DNA from: UBA10348 sp002469915
GTDB taxonomy: Bacteria; Bacteroidota; Rhodothermia; Rhodothermales; UBA10348
Direction: 5' to 3'
NCBI GenBank assembly: GCA_029249345.1
Contig: JAQWHM010000017.1
Span: 186,001 to 250,000 of the forward strand
DNA: 64,000 nt
Shown here piece by piece: positions 1 to 7,399 of this stretch (its first letter is position 1; each line of letters begins with the position of its first letter). The translations under genes were made by a program, and so were the position numbers. The notes below the pieces were generated by a model. It searched no databases and was not told the origin of the DNA. It worked only from the letters and a program-made list of their open reading frames with translations.

Positions 1-1256
1 ATATATTCAGTCGGAGTAATAATCTCAGCTTTTACAATCGGTTCGTGTATCTCTTGGATATCACCAACTGGAGGCATGTTAGATGGATTCTCAACATTGA
101 CCCAAGCGTCGTCATTCTTATTGACCCGATATTTCACGTTCGGTACAGTCGTGATAATATCCAGTCCAAATTCGCGATCTAAACGCTCCTGAACGATCTC
201 CATGTGAAGTAAACCCAGGAATCCAACACGGAAACCAAAACCGAGTGCCACGGAGGTTTCAGGCTCAAAGGTTAGCGCTGCATCATTCAACTGCAGTTTT
301 TCGAGAGACGCCCTTAAGTCTTCGAACTCCTCTGCATTGGTGGGATATACCCCTGAGAAAACCATGGGTTTGGCTTCGCGAAAGCCAGAAATAGCTTCTT
401 CAGCACCATTTTCACGCGTGGTGATCGTATCTCCAACCTGTGTTTCTTTCACATCTTTTATTGAGCCGATGATGTAACCAACCTCTCCTGCAGAAAGATT
501 TTTTACAGGCTCCATGTTCATGCGCAGAAAACCAATCTCTTCGGCATCGCATTCCTTACCTGTGGACATAAATCGGATTCCTTCACGGGCATTGAGTTGT
601 CCGTCAAAGACACGAGCGTAAACAATCGATCCTCGATAGGTATTAAAAATGGAATCGAATATGAGCGCTTTCAATGGCGCTTCGATATTGCCACTGGGCT
701 CAGGAATACGCTCGACAATGGTTTCTAGGAGCTCATGAACGCCTTCCCCCGTTTTCGCGCTAATTCGGGCGATGTTTTCTGCTGGTTCACCGATGAGGTT
801 CTCAATAGTGCTGGCCACCGCTTCAGGATTCGCCCCAGGAAGGTCTACTTTATTGAGGACCGGAATAATCTCAAGATCTAACTCCATTGCCAGGAGCAAA
901 TTAGAAATAGTTTGGGCTTCGATTCCTTGAGCAGCATCGACTACTAGAATGGCACCCTCGCAGGCTTCAAGAGCTCTGGATACCTCATAGGTAAAGTCCA
1001 CGTGACCGGGCGTATCAATTAGATTCAAGACGTACTTCGTACCGTCATCCGATGTGTAGTCCATGCGTATAGCATGGCTCTTTATCGTGATTCCACGTTC
1101 TCGCTCCAGATCCATTGAGTCGAGAACCTGTTCCTGAAGCTCACGCTTGGACAGGGTACCGGTCAATTCCAGCAGCCGATCGGCTAGAGTACTCTTGCCG
1201 TGATCAATATGTGCAATGATGCAGAAATTTCGGATTCTGCTTTGTTCGGTCGCCAT
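1..1256 (-). CDS. lepA: Elongation factor 4 (LepA), 5' part; 3' end outside window
   Basis: This is a ribosome-associated translational GTPase that back-translocates stalled elongation complexes. Translating the minus strand from the ATG at 1254-1256 gives MATEQSRIRNFCIIAHIDHGKSTLADRLLEL at the start in register (P-loop AHIDHGKST), then the switch-I stretch ERERGITIKSHAMRM, the DTPGH G3 motif and the NKVDLPGA G4 motif. The reading frame continues through domain II and the domain III motif GFGFRVGFLGLLHMEIVQERL, which is typical of LepA rather than EF-G or TypA. About 418 of the usual roughly 600 residues are present and the frame is open at position 1. It is divergent from the sigma factor gene at 1673. 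Identification is firm; only the C-terminal LepA-specific domain is missing because of the window edge. Confidence 0.96.
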   Translation of the reverse strand, partial: MATEQSRIRNFCIIAHIDHGKSTLADRLLELTGTLSKRELQEQVLDSMDLERERGITIKSHAIRMDYTSDDGTKYVLNLIDTPGHVDFTYEVSRALEACEGAILVVDAAQGIEAQTISNLLLAMELDLEIIPVLNKVDLPGANPEAVASTIENLIGEPAENIARISAKTGEGVHELLETIVERIPEPSGNIEAPLKALIFDSIFNTYRGSIVYARVFDGQLNAREGIRFMSTGKECDAEEIGFLRMNMEPVKNLSAGEVGYIIGSIKDVKETQVGDTITTRENGAEEAISGFREAKPMVFSGVYPTNAEEFEDLRASLEKLQLNDAALTFEPETSVALGFGFRVGFLGLLHMEIVQERLDREFGLDIITTVPNVKYRVNKNDDAWVNVENPSNMPPVGDIQEIHEPIVKAEIITPTEY

Positions 1257-1427
1257 GCAGCCTTTTGGAGAAACAGGATGGGGTCTATAAATCGATCGTG
1301 ATATAATAGGTAGTCTACTGCTCTGTTCCGCTGTCCTTCGTGGGGATACCGCGAAATTTGACTTGCTAATCAGAAAGGATCTCGTTTAGCTCAGAACAGA
1401 AATATGTTAGATACGTTGTCTAAAAGG

Positions 1428-1444
1428 CATCATATGATATGATG
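1428..1444. promoter_or_regulatory. Perfect 17-nt palindrome, candidate operator
   Basis: The sequence is CATCATAT, a central G, then ATATGATG. Both 8-nt arms are perfect reverse complements. It lies 172 bp upstream of the lepA start and 229 bp upstream of the sigma factor start. It is A/T rich and has no T-tract, so it looks like a dimeric protein-binding site rather than a terminator. The binding protein is unknown. Confidence 0.4.
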
Positions 1445-1601
1445 GGGAGAGAGGCCGCTAATGTGTTACTTTAAGTGAAAGGGGTTAAAAATAATGCGTT
1501 TTTTTTTACCTTTTCCCACCGATCTGGTCTTGCAGAGCGCGTACTATAACGCATAACTTGTTGCACCCCCTGTCATTACAACGATCACTTAGTGTCATCT
1601 A

Positions 1602-1616
1602 TTAGCATCATGCTAA
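1602..1616. promoter_or_regulatory. Perfect 15-nt palindrome upstream of sigma factor gene
   Basis: TTAGCAT, a central C, then ATGCTAA form a perfect inverted repeat that ends 56 bp before the sigma factor ATG. This places it where an operator overlapping or just downstream of the promoter would sit. It is not followed by a T-tract. Function is inferred from position and symmetry only. Confidence 0.4.
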
Positions 1617-1672
1617 AATTGGGTAATCCGGCTCTTCACTGTGTATTAAGATTCGACTGAGGGCAAGATTCT

Positions 1673-2233
1673 ATGCGTTCATATACGGACGACCAGTTTC
1701 GAGCTTGGGGTCGCGGTCTTTTAAATGCTGATGCAGCGTCCTATGCGGAACTGTTCGATGCGACTTATGATGCCCTCCATCGCTATGCGGTGTTCATAAC
1801 GCACGACAGCGCTTCTGCTTCGGACATTTTGCAGGATGTGTTTCTAAAACTGTGGCAAGTTCGACATACCATCGATCCTAATAGGTCTCTTAAGGCCCTG
1901 ATGTACCAGATGGTTAGGAATTATTCCCTCAATCACGAAAGGCAGAAGAAGCGTCACGCAACTGAAGCCATTGTGGCTGACAGCCCTACTGTCGGCTTTG
2001 ACAATTTGAATGATGAACGGTTGGATGCCGAGAGACTCGAGCAAAAATTGCGAGAGTGGATCGAGGAAATGCCAAGTCGAAGGCGGGAGGCCTTTATGCT
2101 GAGTCGCTTTGAGGGACTCTCCCATGAAGAGATTGCTGCTCTGATGAACCTGGCTCCAAAAACAGTAAACAACCATATCGTTCTAGCCTTACAGCATATT
2201 CGCTCCAAATTGGATCGATATAAAACGGAATAA
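1673..2233 (+). CDS. ECF RNA polymerase sigma factor, FecI type
   Basis: A 186-residue extracytoplasmic-function sigma factor. Region 2 spans about residues 22-90 (YAELFDATYDALHRYAVFI, then ASDILQDVFLKLWQVR for 2.2-2.4, matching the usual D-x-x-Q-D/E-x-F-x-x-L/W pattern). Region 4 spans about 125-180 (EMPSRRREAFMLSRFEGLSHEEIAALMNLAPKTVNNHI), with the helix-turn-helix in its second half. It should recruit core RNA polymerase to a small regulon, very likely including the TonB receptor at 3404. It is followed after 37 bp by its FecR-type regulator, the standard order for FecIR pairs in Bacteroidota. The start has an A/G-rich upstream sequence (GAGGGCAAG) that could act as a ribosome binding site. 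Confidence 0.93.
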   Translation: MRSYTDDQFRAWGRGLLNADAASYAELFDATYDALHRYAVFITHDSASASDILQDVFLKLWQVRHTIDPNRSLKALMYQMVRNYSLNHERQKKRHATEAIVADSPTVGFDNLNDERLDAERLEQKLREWIEEMPSRRREAFMLSRFEGLSHEEIAALMNLAPKTVNNHIVLALQHIRSKLDRYKTE

Positions 2234-2270
2234 AGACATACTGACTGTATAACGCGCTCAACACAGAAAC

Positions 2271-3203
2271 TTGAAGTTTTACAAACAGACATATCTTCCA
2301 TCATCCGATTTCCTTCAGGAATCTGATGATCTAAGTGATTCCCAAAGGGAAGAACTTATGTCTCTTTGGGCCGATCTTCCTTCTCTGAACTATGCAGGCG
2401 ATAACGGAAAAGCTCGTGTTCGCTCAGTCATAATATCTTCAGTTACTCCTGAACGTTCGCTAATCGTAGATCGTGTGCCGATGGCGCGCATTTTTGACCT
2501 GCGTTTCAACCTGGTTAACATTGCCGCCGCTGTAATTGTCGCGCTCGGTTTCATTCTTTCCCCTTCTACTCAACAATTTCGCGCTATCCCGGGGCAACTC
2601 GTTACTCAAGTCTCTCTTGAAGACGGAAGTACCGTATCGCTGGCCCCAGGAAGTCGGCTCTCAGTAGTTGAAGGATTTGCTGCTCGACACAGGACTGTAA
2701 AATTGCATGGAGAGGCTATTCTGGATGTTGAAGCTGGGGCCGTTCCATTTATAGTGAAGACTTTTGATGCCGAAACCACAGTATTGGGTACACAATTCAA
2801 TGTGAAGGCATGGCCAGGCAGTATCGATGCGGCCACACAGGTTTCCGTCTCGTCTGGCCGGGTTTCGGTCTCCGTTGAAGATCAAGTTGCTTTAGTCCAG
2901 CCGGGACAGGTAGTCGAGGCTTCAAAAGAGGCGCTCGTGGTGGTGAACGCAGATGTTAGCAACCTTTCCTCATGGGCTAACGGCGGATTCCACTTCATGA
3001 GTGAGCCAATATCAAACGTATTAGACGAGATTGAGCGACGTTTTGATGTCAGAATTTCTGCTCCTGCATCTATTTTGCACCGTCCCCTCTCCTATTCTAA
3101 ATCCGATGTCTCTTCTGCGTCAGAGGTTTTAGGCGATGTGGCTGCTACCATCAGCGTACGTTATCGTCCTACTGCAAATGGCTTTGAGCTATACTTAAAG
3201 TAG
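2271..3203 (+). CDS. FecR family anti-sigma factor / transmembrane signal transducer
   Basis: This protein should hold the preceding sigma factor at the inner membrane and activate it when an outer-membrane TonB receptor is occupied. Visible parts: an N-terminal cytoplasmic helical stretch (LSDSQREELMSLWADLPSL), one membrane helix near residues 83-98 (NLVNIAAAVIVALGFIL), a FecR domain of about 100-215 (VSLEDGSTVSLAPGSRLSV, GEAILDVE, FIVKT, VLGTQFNVKAW, VSVSSGRVSV), and a C-terminal STN-like region ending LKHxx-type (PISNVLDEIERRFDVRIS). The start given is TTG at 2271, which is uncertain; an ATG at 2358 has a better AGGGA ribosome binding site but would remove part of the N-terminal helix. The nearest upstream in-frame stop is at 2250-2252. 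Confidence 0.85.
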   Translation: MKFYKQTYLPSSDFLQESDDLSDSQREELMSLWADLPSLNYAGDNGKARVRSVIISSVTPERSLIVDRVPMARIFDLRFNLVNIAAAVIVALGFILSPSTQQFRAIPGQLVTQVSLEDGSTVSLAPGSRLSVVEGFAARHRTVKLHGEAILDVEAGAVPFIVKTFDAETTVLGTQFNVKAWPGSIDAATQVSVSSGRVSVSVEDQVALVQPGQVVEASKEALVVVNADVSNLSSWANGGFHFMSEPISNVLDEIERRFDVRISAPASILHRPLSYSKSDVSSASEVLGDVAATISVRYRPTANGFELYLK

Positions 3204-3222
3204 CACCTGCTCTTCTTATTCC

Positions 3223-3254
3223 AGCCGACACTTCAACAAGTGCCGGCTTTTTTT
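3223..3254 (+). terminator. Rho-independent terminator after the fecR-like gene
   Basis: The arms AGCCG-ACACTT and AAGTG-CCGGCT pair around a short loop, and a run of seven T follows (3248-3254). It lies 20 bp after the FecR stop and separates the sigma/anti-sigma pair from the receptor gene. Confidence 0.85.
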
Positions 3255-3403
3255 ATGTCCAAAATTAAACCTGATACGTCAAAGGCTGTCATTTCCATAT
3301 ATCCCCCTTAACGAATATTCGTATATTGTTTAGATGAACCAATCTGGTTGGTCCCCGTTGTTTCCTGAATCCCTCTGACTAAACAAACCACCAGTCCATA
3401 GCT
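3255..3403 (+). promoter_or_regulatory. Promoter region of the TonB receptor with a 12-nt palindrome and a small hairpin
   Basis: This spacer follows a terminator, so the receptor should have its own promoter here. It contains the perfect palindrome ACGAATATTCGT at 3311-3322 and a small hairpin ACCAA-tctgg-TTGGT at 3338-3352. By analogy with FecIRA systems, the promoter is a good candidate for recognition by the sigma factor at 1673. The exact boxes are not identified. Confidence 0.45.
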
Positions 3404-6262
3404 ATGAGGACGCCTTCCCTACGGAAGTTTGATCGTTTAAAGCTCGCGGTATTCGTGGGCTTGGTGGTTTTGTCTCTTTTTCCTAGAGGCATCAGGGCAC
3501 AGGAGCGCGATACGCTTCCTGAAGAAAAGTATACGGTAGCCTTCCAGGGCATTTCGCTCTCAGAAGCACTGGAGCAGTTCTTGATTGCCACTAATGGCTC
3601 TATTTCGATTGCATGGGATCCTCTTTTAGCCTCCGGAAAACGTTCGTTTTGCGTGATATCGGAGGTTTCGGTCAATGACCTCTTAACATGTATTTTGAAC
3701 GGTACGGGTCTAGACTACATTATCCGGTCCAATGGACTATACGTACTGGAATTGGCAACCGAGGGACCGGTCTCCTATGGTCACTTACGTGGGATCATTA
3801 TAGATAGGGATACTGAACAACCGGTGCCGAACGCATCGGTTGTTTTGACAGAAGCAAAACGAGGATTGGCGGCAAATCAGCAGGGAATGTTTCTCTTTCC
3901 GAGGCTGTTACCGGGTATCTACCATATGCAAGTTAGGCATGTGGGGTACAGGCCAAGCTTAGTAGAGATTCAGATCAATTCTGGTGATGATGTCTCAACT
4001 GAGGTTATTTTAGAGTCAGAGTCAGTGCTGATCACTACACCTCTGGTTATTGATGGATTTGGGATGCAGCCAAACTCACTTCTGCTAGGCAGCGCAGATG
4101 CCAGCTTGGAGGAAATAACGGCTAATCTAAATTCAGGTACCAACGGTCTTCTCCAAAGTCTAGATGCCATGCCTGGAGTCAGAGTGAATGACGCCACTTC
4201 CGATATTCATATCCAGGGTGGTGAAGCTGGCGAGCACCAATTTCGATTAGACGGCGCACCCGTATTTTTACCTCTTAATGTGGCCTCATTCATCGGTCCA
4301 TTTAGTCCATTTGCACTCGGAAAGATTACAGTGAACAAAGCTGGGTTTGCCGCCCGCCTTGGGTCTCAGATATCAGGAATCGTGTCCGCCGAACACGACC
4401 TAAGAGCACCAGCAAGTATCCGAGGTGCGAAAAATGGGAGCCAATTTACTATTCAGGTGGACCCTCTTTCCTCTAATGGTCGCTACTCGGGGTTCTGGCA
4501 GTTGCCCGGTGGACGCCACATTACTGCACTCGGAGCGGCACGGATTGGCACGTGGAGTCTCTTGGCCCCGCCTTCTCTGACTAACCTCATGGATAATTGG
4601 AATACAGTGGATACGTTCCTGTTATCCGCCTTTGCAGAGCGAAACACCCCGTTTGCAAATCTACCTGGGTCAGGCAATCCTGCCATTCAGTTCGTTGACC
4701 TACACGGAGCATCGAAAATTCGATTTGGTGCGTTGAAAACGTTGCACCTCTCTTCCTACTTCGGTAAAAGTAGTCTTGGAAATAACTTGACGAATATCGA
4801 CCCCCTCGATCAGACTTCGTCTATTGTCTCCCAATTAGCCAGATTCAGAGATCTTTATTCCTGGACCAACGGTATGGCTCAAGCTCGTTTCGACGTCGTC
4901 CAGAACGCGCATATTCTCACCTCTCTCCGCCTGAGAGGAAGCATGTATAACCTATCCCACGATTTCGAAGCACCTGATGAGTTTTCAGGAACGAATACGG
5001 AAGATGATGGAAACCGAGTGTATGAGGTGTCTTTAGACGGAACAGTTGATTATTTCCTTGATAATGGCCAAGAGGTGGAAATAGGGGCCGAATTGACACT
5101 CACTGGATCCCGCTTCACGGTAGCTGGGACGCAGCAATTCCCTTTATTTCACGAGTCATCCGGGATCCGCTTTGCCACGTATCTGGAAGACAAGATCCAA
5201 TTGGGATCGCATGTGGTAGTGGAAGGAGGATCGCGATTAACATGGCTAGCAGCGAGAAAAACCTTGTATGCGGAGCCTAGAATTGCAGCACGAATGGATT
5301 GGCTGAACACACCATTAGGTGACGTTTCCATGTTTTGGGCCACTGGAATTTATAGACAGTTTGTAAACCAGTATGATATTAGTAGCCGTAGTCCAAGGAC
5401 GTTTGTTTCTTCTACGCGGTTCTGGATGGGAAATGATGCATCGGTTACCCCTCCAAAGGCAGCTCATTTTGCCTCGGAATTTTTAATCAAACCCAATGCG
5501 AAGTGGTCTCTCGGGGTTGAATCATTTTACAAACATCAATTCCACATTTTGTCCGTGGACTACTCGGCCAGCAGTACGGATATTTTATCAGATTTAAAGC
5601 AAAGCGAATTCCTAAAAACGACAAGCGGGTTTTCTTACGGAATTGGGACAAAGGTCCAGCGTAGTGTCGGAGCCGGAAGTCTCAAAGCCCGTTTTGACCA
5701 TACCATCACCAAGCGACGAATAGATGAGTTGTTTGGAAACCGATTGTTATCGGCACCGTGGAGCGAACCCTTTCGACTGGAGTTGTCGGCCGACCTAGTG
5801 CCAATGAGCGGGCTCGTAGTACTCGCAAGGTGGAGAGGATCATGGGGACGTACGTGGGGCTATAGAAAAGCCTATTACGATTTCCTGAGCGCTCATCTCA
5901 ACGATTTGACAGCCCTCCTAGAAGAAATGAAAGACAATGGCGTTTCTACCGACGCGATTAATAGAATCGAGCGCCAAGTAACCAATTACGATCTAACATC
6001 TCCTGACAATCACATTTTATCCCCGATATACCAGCTCGATCTCAGCACAGCTTACTCAATGCGACTGGGGAAATACTCTCTTCAAGTCCGAGCGGATCTG
6101 ATTAATGTCTTGAACAGAGACAACACAGCCGAGTGGCGGTTTGAATTGGACGAAGAGTCCTACTTTGGAGGTGGGGTTGACAACACGACTGGCTTGCTCG
6201 AACGATCTGACAGACTATTACTGCCCAGAGTTTTCAGCGCCGCTGTGCGACTCACCTGGTGA
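3404..6262 (+). CDS. TonB-dependent outer-membrane receptor with STN signalling domain
   Basis: A 952-residue outer-membrane transporter/transducer. Order of parts: signal peptide (about 1-32, ending FPRGIRAQ), STN domain at about 45-115 (AFQGISLSEALEQFL ... GTGLDYIIRSNGLYVLE), a carboxypeptidase-regulatory-like domain at about 125-205 (GIIIDRDTEQPVPNASVVL), a plug at about 235-330 (DAMPGVRVNDATSDIHIQGG, FRLDGAPVF), then a roughly 620-residue beta barrel ending in an aromatic residue (RLTW). The STN domain is the part that contacts FecR, so the gene belongs to the sigma/FecR pair just upstream. No SusD-type lipoprotein follows, so it is not a classical glycan utilisation locus; the substrate could be an iron complex or another ligand and is not visible from sequence. 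Its last 45 bp overlap lspA on the other strand. Confidence 0.9.
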   Translation: MRTPSLRKFDRLKLAVFVGLVVLSLFPRGIRAQERDTLPEEKYTVAFQGISLSEALEQFLIATNGSISIAWDPLLASGKRSFCVISEVSVNDLLTCILNGTGLDYIIRSNGLYVLELATEGPVSYGHLRGIIIDRDTEQPVPNASVVLTEAKRGLAANQQGMFLFPRLLPGIYHMQVRHVGYRPSLVEIQINSGDDVSTEVILESESVLITTPLVIDGFGMQPNSLLLGSADASLEEITANLNSGTNGLLQSLDAMPGVRVNDATSDIHIQGGEAGEHQFRLDGAPVFLPLNVASFIGPFSPFALGKITVNKAGFAARLGSQISGIVSAEHDLRAPASIRGAKNGSQFTIQVDPLSSNGRYSGFWQLPGGRHITALGAARIGTWSLLAPPSLTNLMDNWNTVDTFLLSAFAERNTPFANLPGSGNPAIQFVDLHGASKIRFGALKTLHLSSYFGKSSLGNNLTNIDPLDQTSSIVSQLARFRDLYSWTNGMAQARFDVVQNAHILTSLRLRGSMYNLSHDFEAPDEFSGTNTEDDGNRVYEVSLDGTVDYFLDNGQEVEIGAELTLTGSRFTVAGTQQFPLFHESSGIRFATYLEDKIQLGSHVVVEGGSRLTWLAARKTLYAEPRIAARMDWLNTPLGDVSMFWATGIYRQFVNQYDISSRSPRTFVSSTRFWMGNDASVTPPKAAHFASEFLIKPNAKWSLGVESFYKHQFHILSVDYSASSTDILSDLKQSEFLKTTSGFSYGIGTKVQRSVGAGSLKARFDHTITKRRIDELFGNRLLSAPWSEPFRLELSADLVPMSGLVVLARWRGSWGRTWGYRKAYYDFLSAHLNDLTALLEEMKDNGVSTDAINRIERQVTNYDLTSPDNHILSPIYQLDLSTAYSMRLGKYSLQVRADLINVLNRDNTAEWRFELDEESYFGGGVDNTTGLLERSDRLLLPRVFSAAVRLTW

Positions 6263-6862
6263 GATATCAGCAGCCAAATCAGGCTCGTTCTGACTTTTTT
6301 CTGCGGCTTCTGTGATCAGGTGAAACTTGCGTTGGAAAAACAGTATCCCAACGACACCGCATACGATTGCCATGTCTGCTACATTCCAGATGGGAAACAG
6401 CGCCATGTAGTTGCCACCAATGAAAGGAATGCCCTCGGGTACATATCCTCTCCATGCATTGACATGAATAAAGTCGACTACTTTTCCTAAGAAAAGAGGC
6501 TCATCGTAGAGAATCAGGCCGTAAAAGACACGATCTATGATGTTACCGAGCGCGCCACCAAGCACAAAACTGAGACTGTACCGATACGGACCATAAACAC
6601 TACCAATGCTGAACAGATAGATCACAATCAGTATTGTAGCCACGATGCTGAATATGGTAATCATTGCAGGCGGGCCAAACTGAAGACCAAATGCCATTCC
6701 TGGGTTTTCAGTAAAAGTGAACTTTAACCAGTTGCCTAGAATGGGAATTGAATCCCCGAGGTTCATCGTATTTAATACGATGATTTTCGTTACTTGGTCA
6801 ATAAGAATGACTACAGCAACAATGGCAGAGACGCGCGATATCCAAGATTTTGGTGCTTCCAT
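6218..6862 (-). CDS. lspA: Lipoprotein signal peptidase (signal peptidase II)
   Basis: An inner-membrane aspartyl protease that cleaves the signal peptide of diacylglyceryl-prolipoproteins before the lipobox cysteine. At 214 residues it is longer than the usual 160-170 because of a hydrophilic C-terminal tail (from about residue 185). Family motifs are clear: LIDQVTK in helix 1, TENPGMAFGL, the catalytic aspartate in GGALGNIIDRV, VVDFIHV, and the second aspartate in WNVADMAI. It is the last gene of the minus-strand series ileS-traR/dksA-lspA. Several predicted lipoproteins in the window (16595, 26428, 50109) are likely substrates. Confidence 0.96.
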   Translation of the reverse strand: MEAPKSWISRVSAIVAVVILIDQVTKIIVLNTMNLGDSIPILGNWLKFTFTENPGMAFGLQFGPPAMITIFSIVATILIVIYLFSIGSVYGPYRYSLSFVLGGALGNIIDRVFYGLILYDEPLFLGKVVDFIHVNAWRGYVPEGIPFIGGNYMALFPIWNVADMAIVCGVVGILFFQRKFHLITEAAEKSQNEPDLAADISPGESHSGAENSGQ

Positions 6863-6941
6863 AAGAAAAAGGACGCTCTCGGAGAAAGCAGAAGCCTGCA
6901 GCCGAGGGCGCCCGAAGCGCTACGAATACAGCGCAGTTAGG

Positions 6942-7358
6942 TTACTTCTTCTGTTTCAGTTTTGCTTCGATCGAGATCTCAGTGTGAGGAACCGAACTAA
7001 GACGCTCCTTGGAGATCGCTTTTCCTGTCACTTTGCACACACCGTACGTGTTGTTCTCGATCCGATCCAGCGCTCGATCTAAATATCCTACGTACTTCTG
7101 TTCTCTGGCTACCAAGAGATACAGTTTCTCGCGTTCCATTGCATCCGTCCCAGCATCAGCCATATGGTGACTGTAAGCGGTGTCATTTTCAGATTGCTCG
7201 CGAGCATCCGCTAACTGGGAACGCATCCGCTTTATGTCCTCAGTAGCTGTATCCCGCTTCTGGATAATCAGTTCTTTGAAGTAAGCTAGTTCTTCACCGT
7301 TGAAGGGCGATGTTACTGGAGTTTTATCTTCTGCAGCGTTCATTGGTTCTGTTGCCAT
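6942..7358 (-). CDS. TraR/DksA family protein with degenerate zinc finger
   Basis: A 138-residue DksA/TraR-like protein. The central part is a long coiled coil (about 20-95: FKELIIQKRDTATEDIKRM, DAMEREKLYLLVAREQK) and the C-terminal part is the zinc-finger-like fold NTYGVCKVTGKAISKERLSSVPHT. Of the four zinc cysteines in classical DksA only one (C of GVCKV) is left, so zinc binding is unlikely; this loss is common in Bacteroidota homologues. The DxxDA-type tip of DksA is represented by MADAGTDAM. It could modulate RNA polymerase through the secondary channel, but the function of this subfamily is inferred. It sits between ileS and lspA, a neighbourhood also seen in other phyla. A lysine-rich tail (KLKQKK) ends the protein. 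Confidence 0.85.
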   Translation of the reverse strand: MATEPMNAAEDKTPVTSPFNGEELAYFKELIIQKRDTATEDIKRMRSQLADAREQSENDTAYSHHMADAGTDAMEREKLYLLVAREQKYVGYLDRALDRIENNTYGVCKVTGKAISKERLSSVPHTEISIEAKLKQKK

Positions 7359-7399
7359 GTCAAATATCTCAGACTTTATCCGTTCGATTTTTCTCGTAA

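Larger units (their letters stand above)
1257..1672. promoter_or_regulatory. 416-bp divergent spacer between lepA and the ECF sigma gene
   Basis: No coding potential is visible here. The spacer must hold the promoters for lepA (leftward) and for the sigma factor gene (rightward). It contains two perfect palindromes (1428-1444 and 1602-1616, listed separately) and an A/T-rich stretch near 1480-1512 with a run of nine T. I could not assign -10/-35 boxes with confidence, partly because promoters in this phylum deviate from the sigma70 consensus. Confidence 0.6.
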
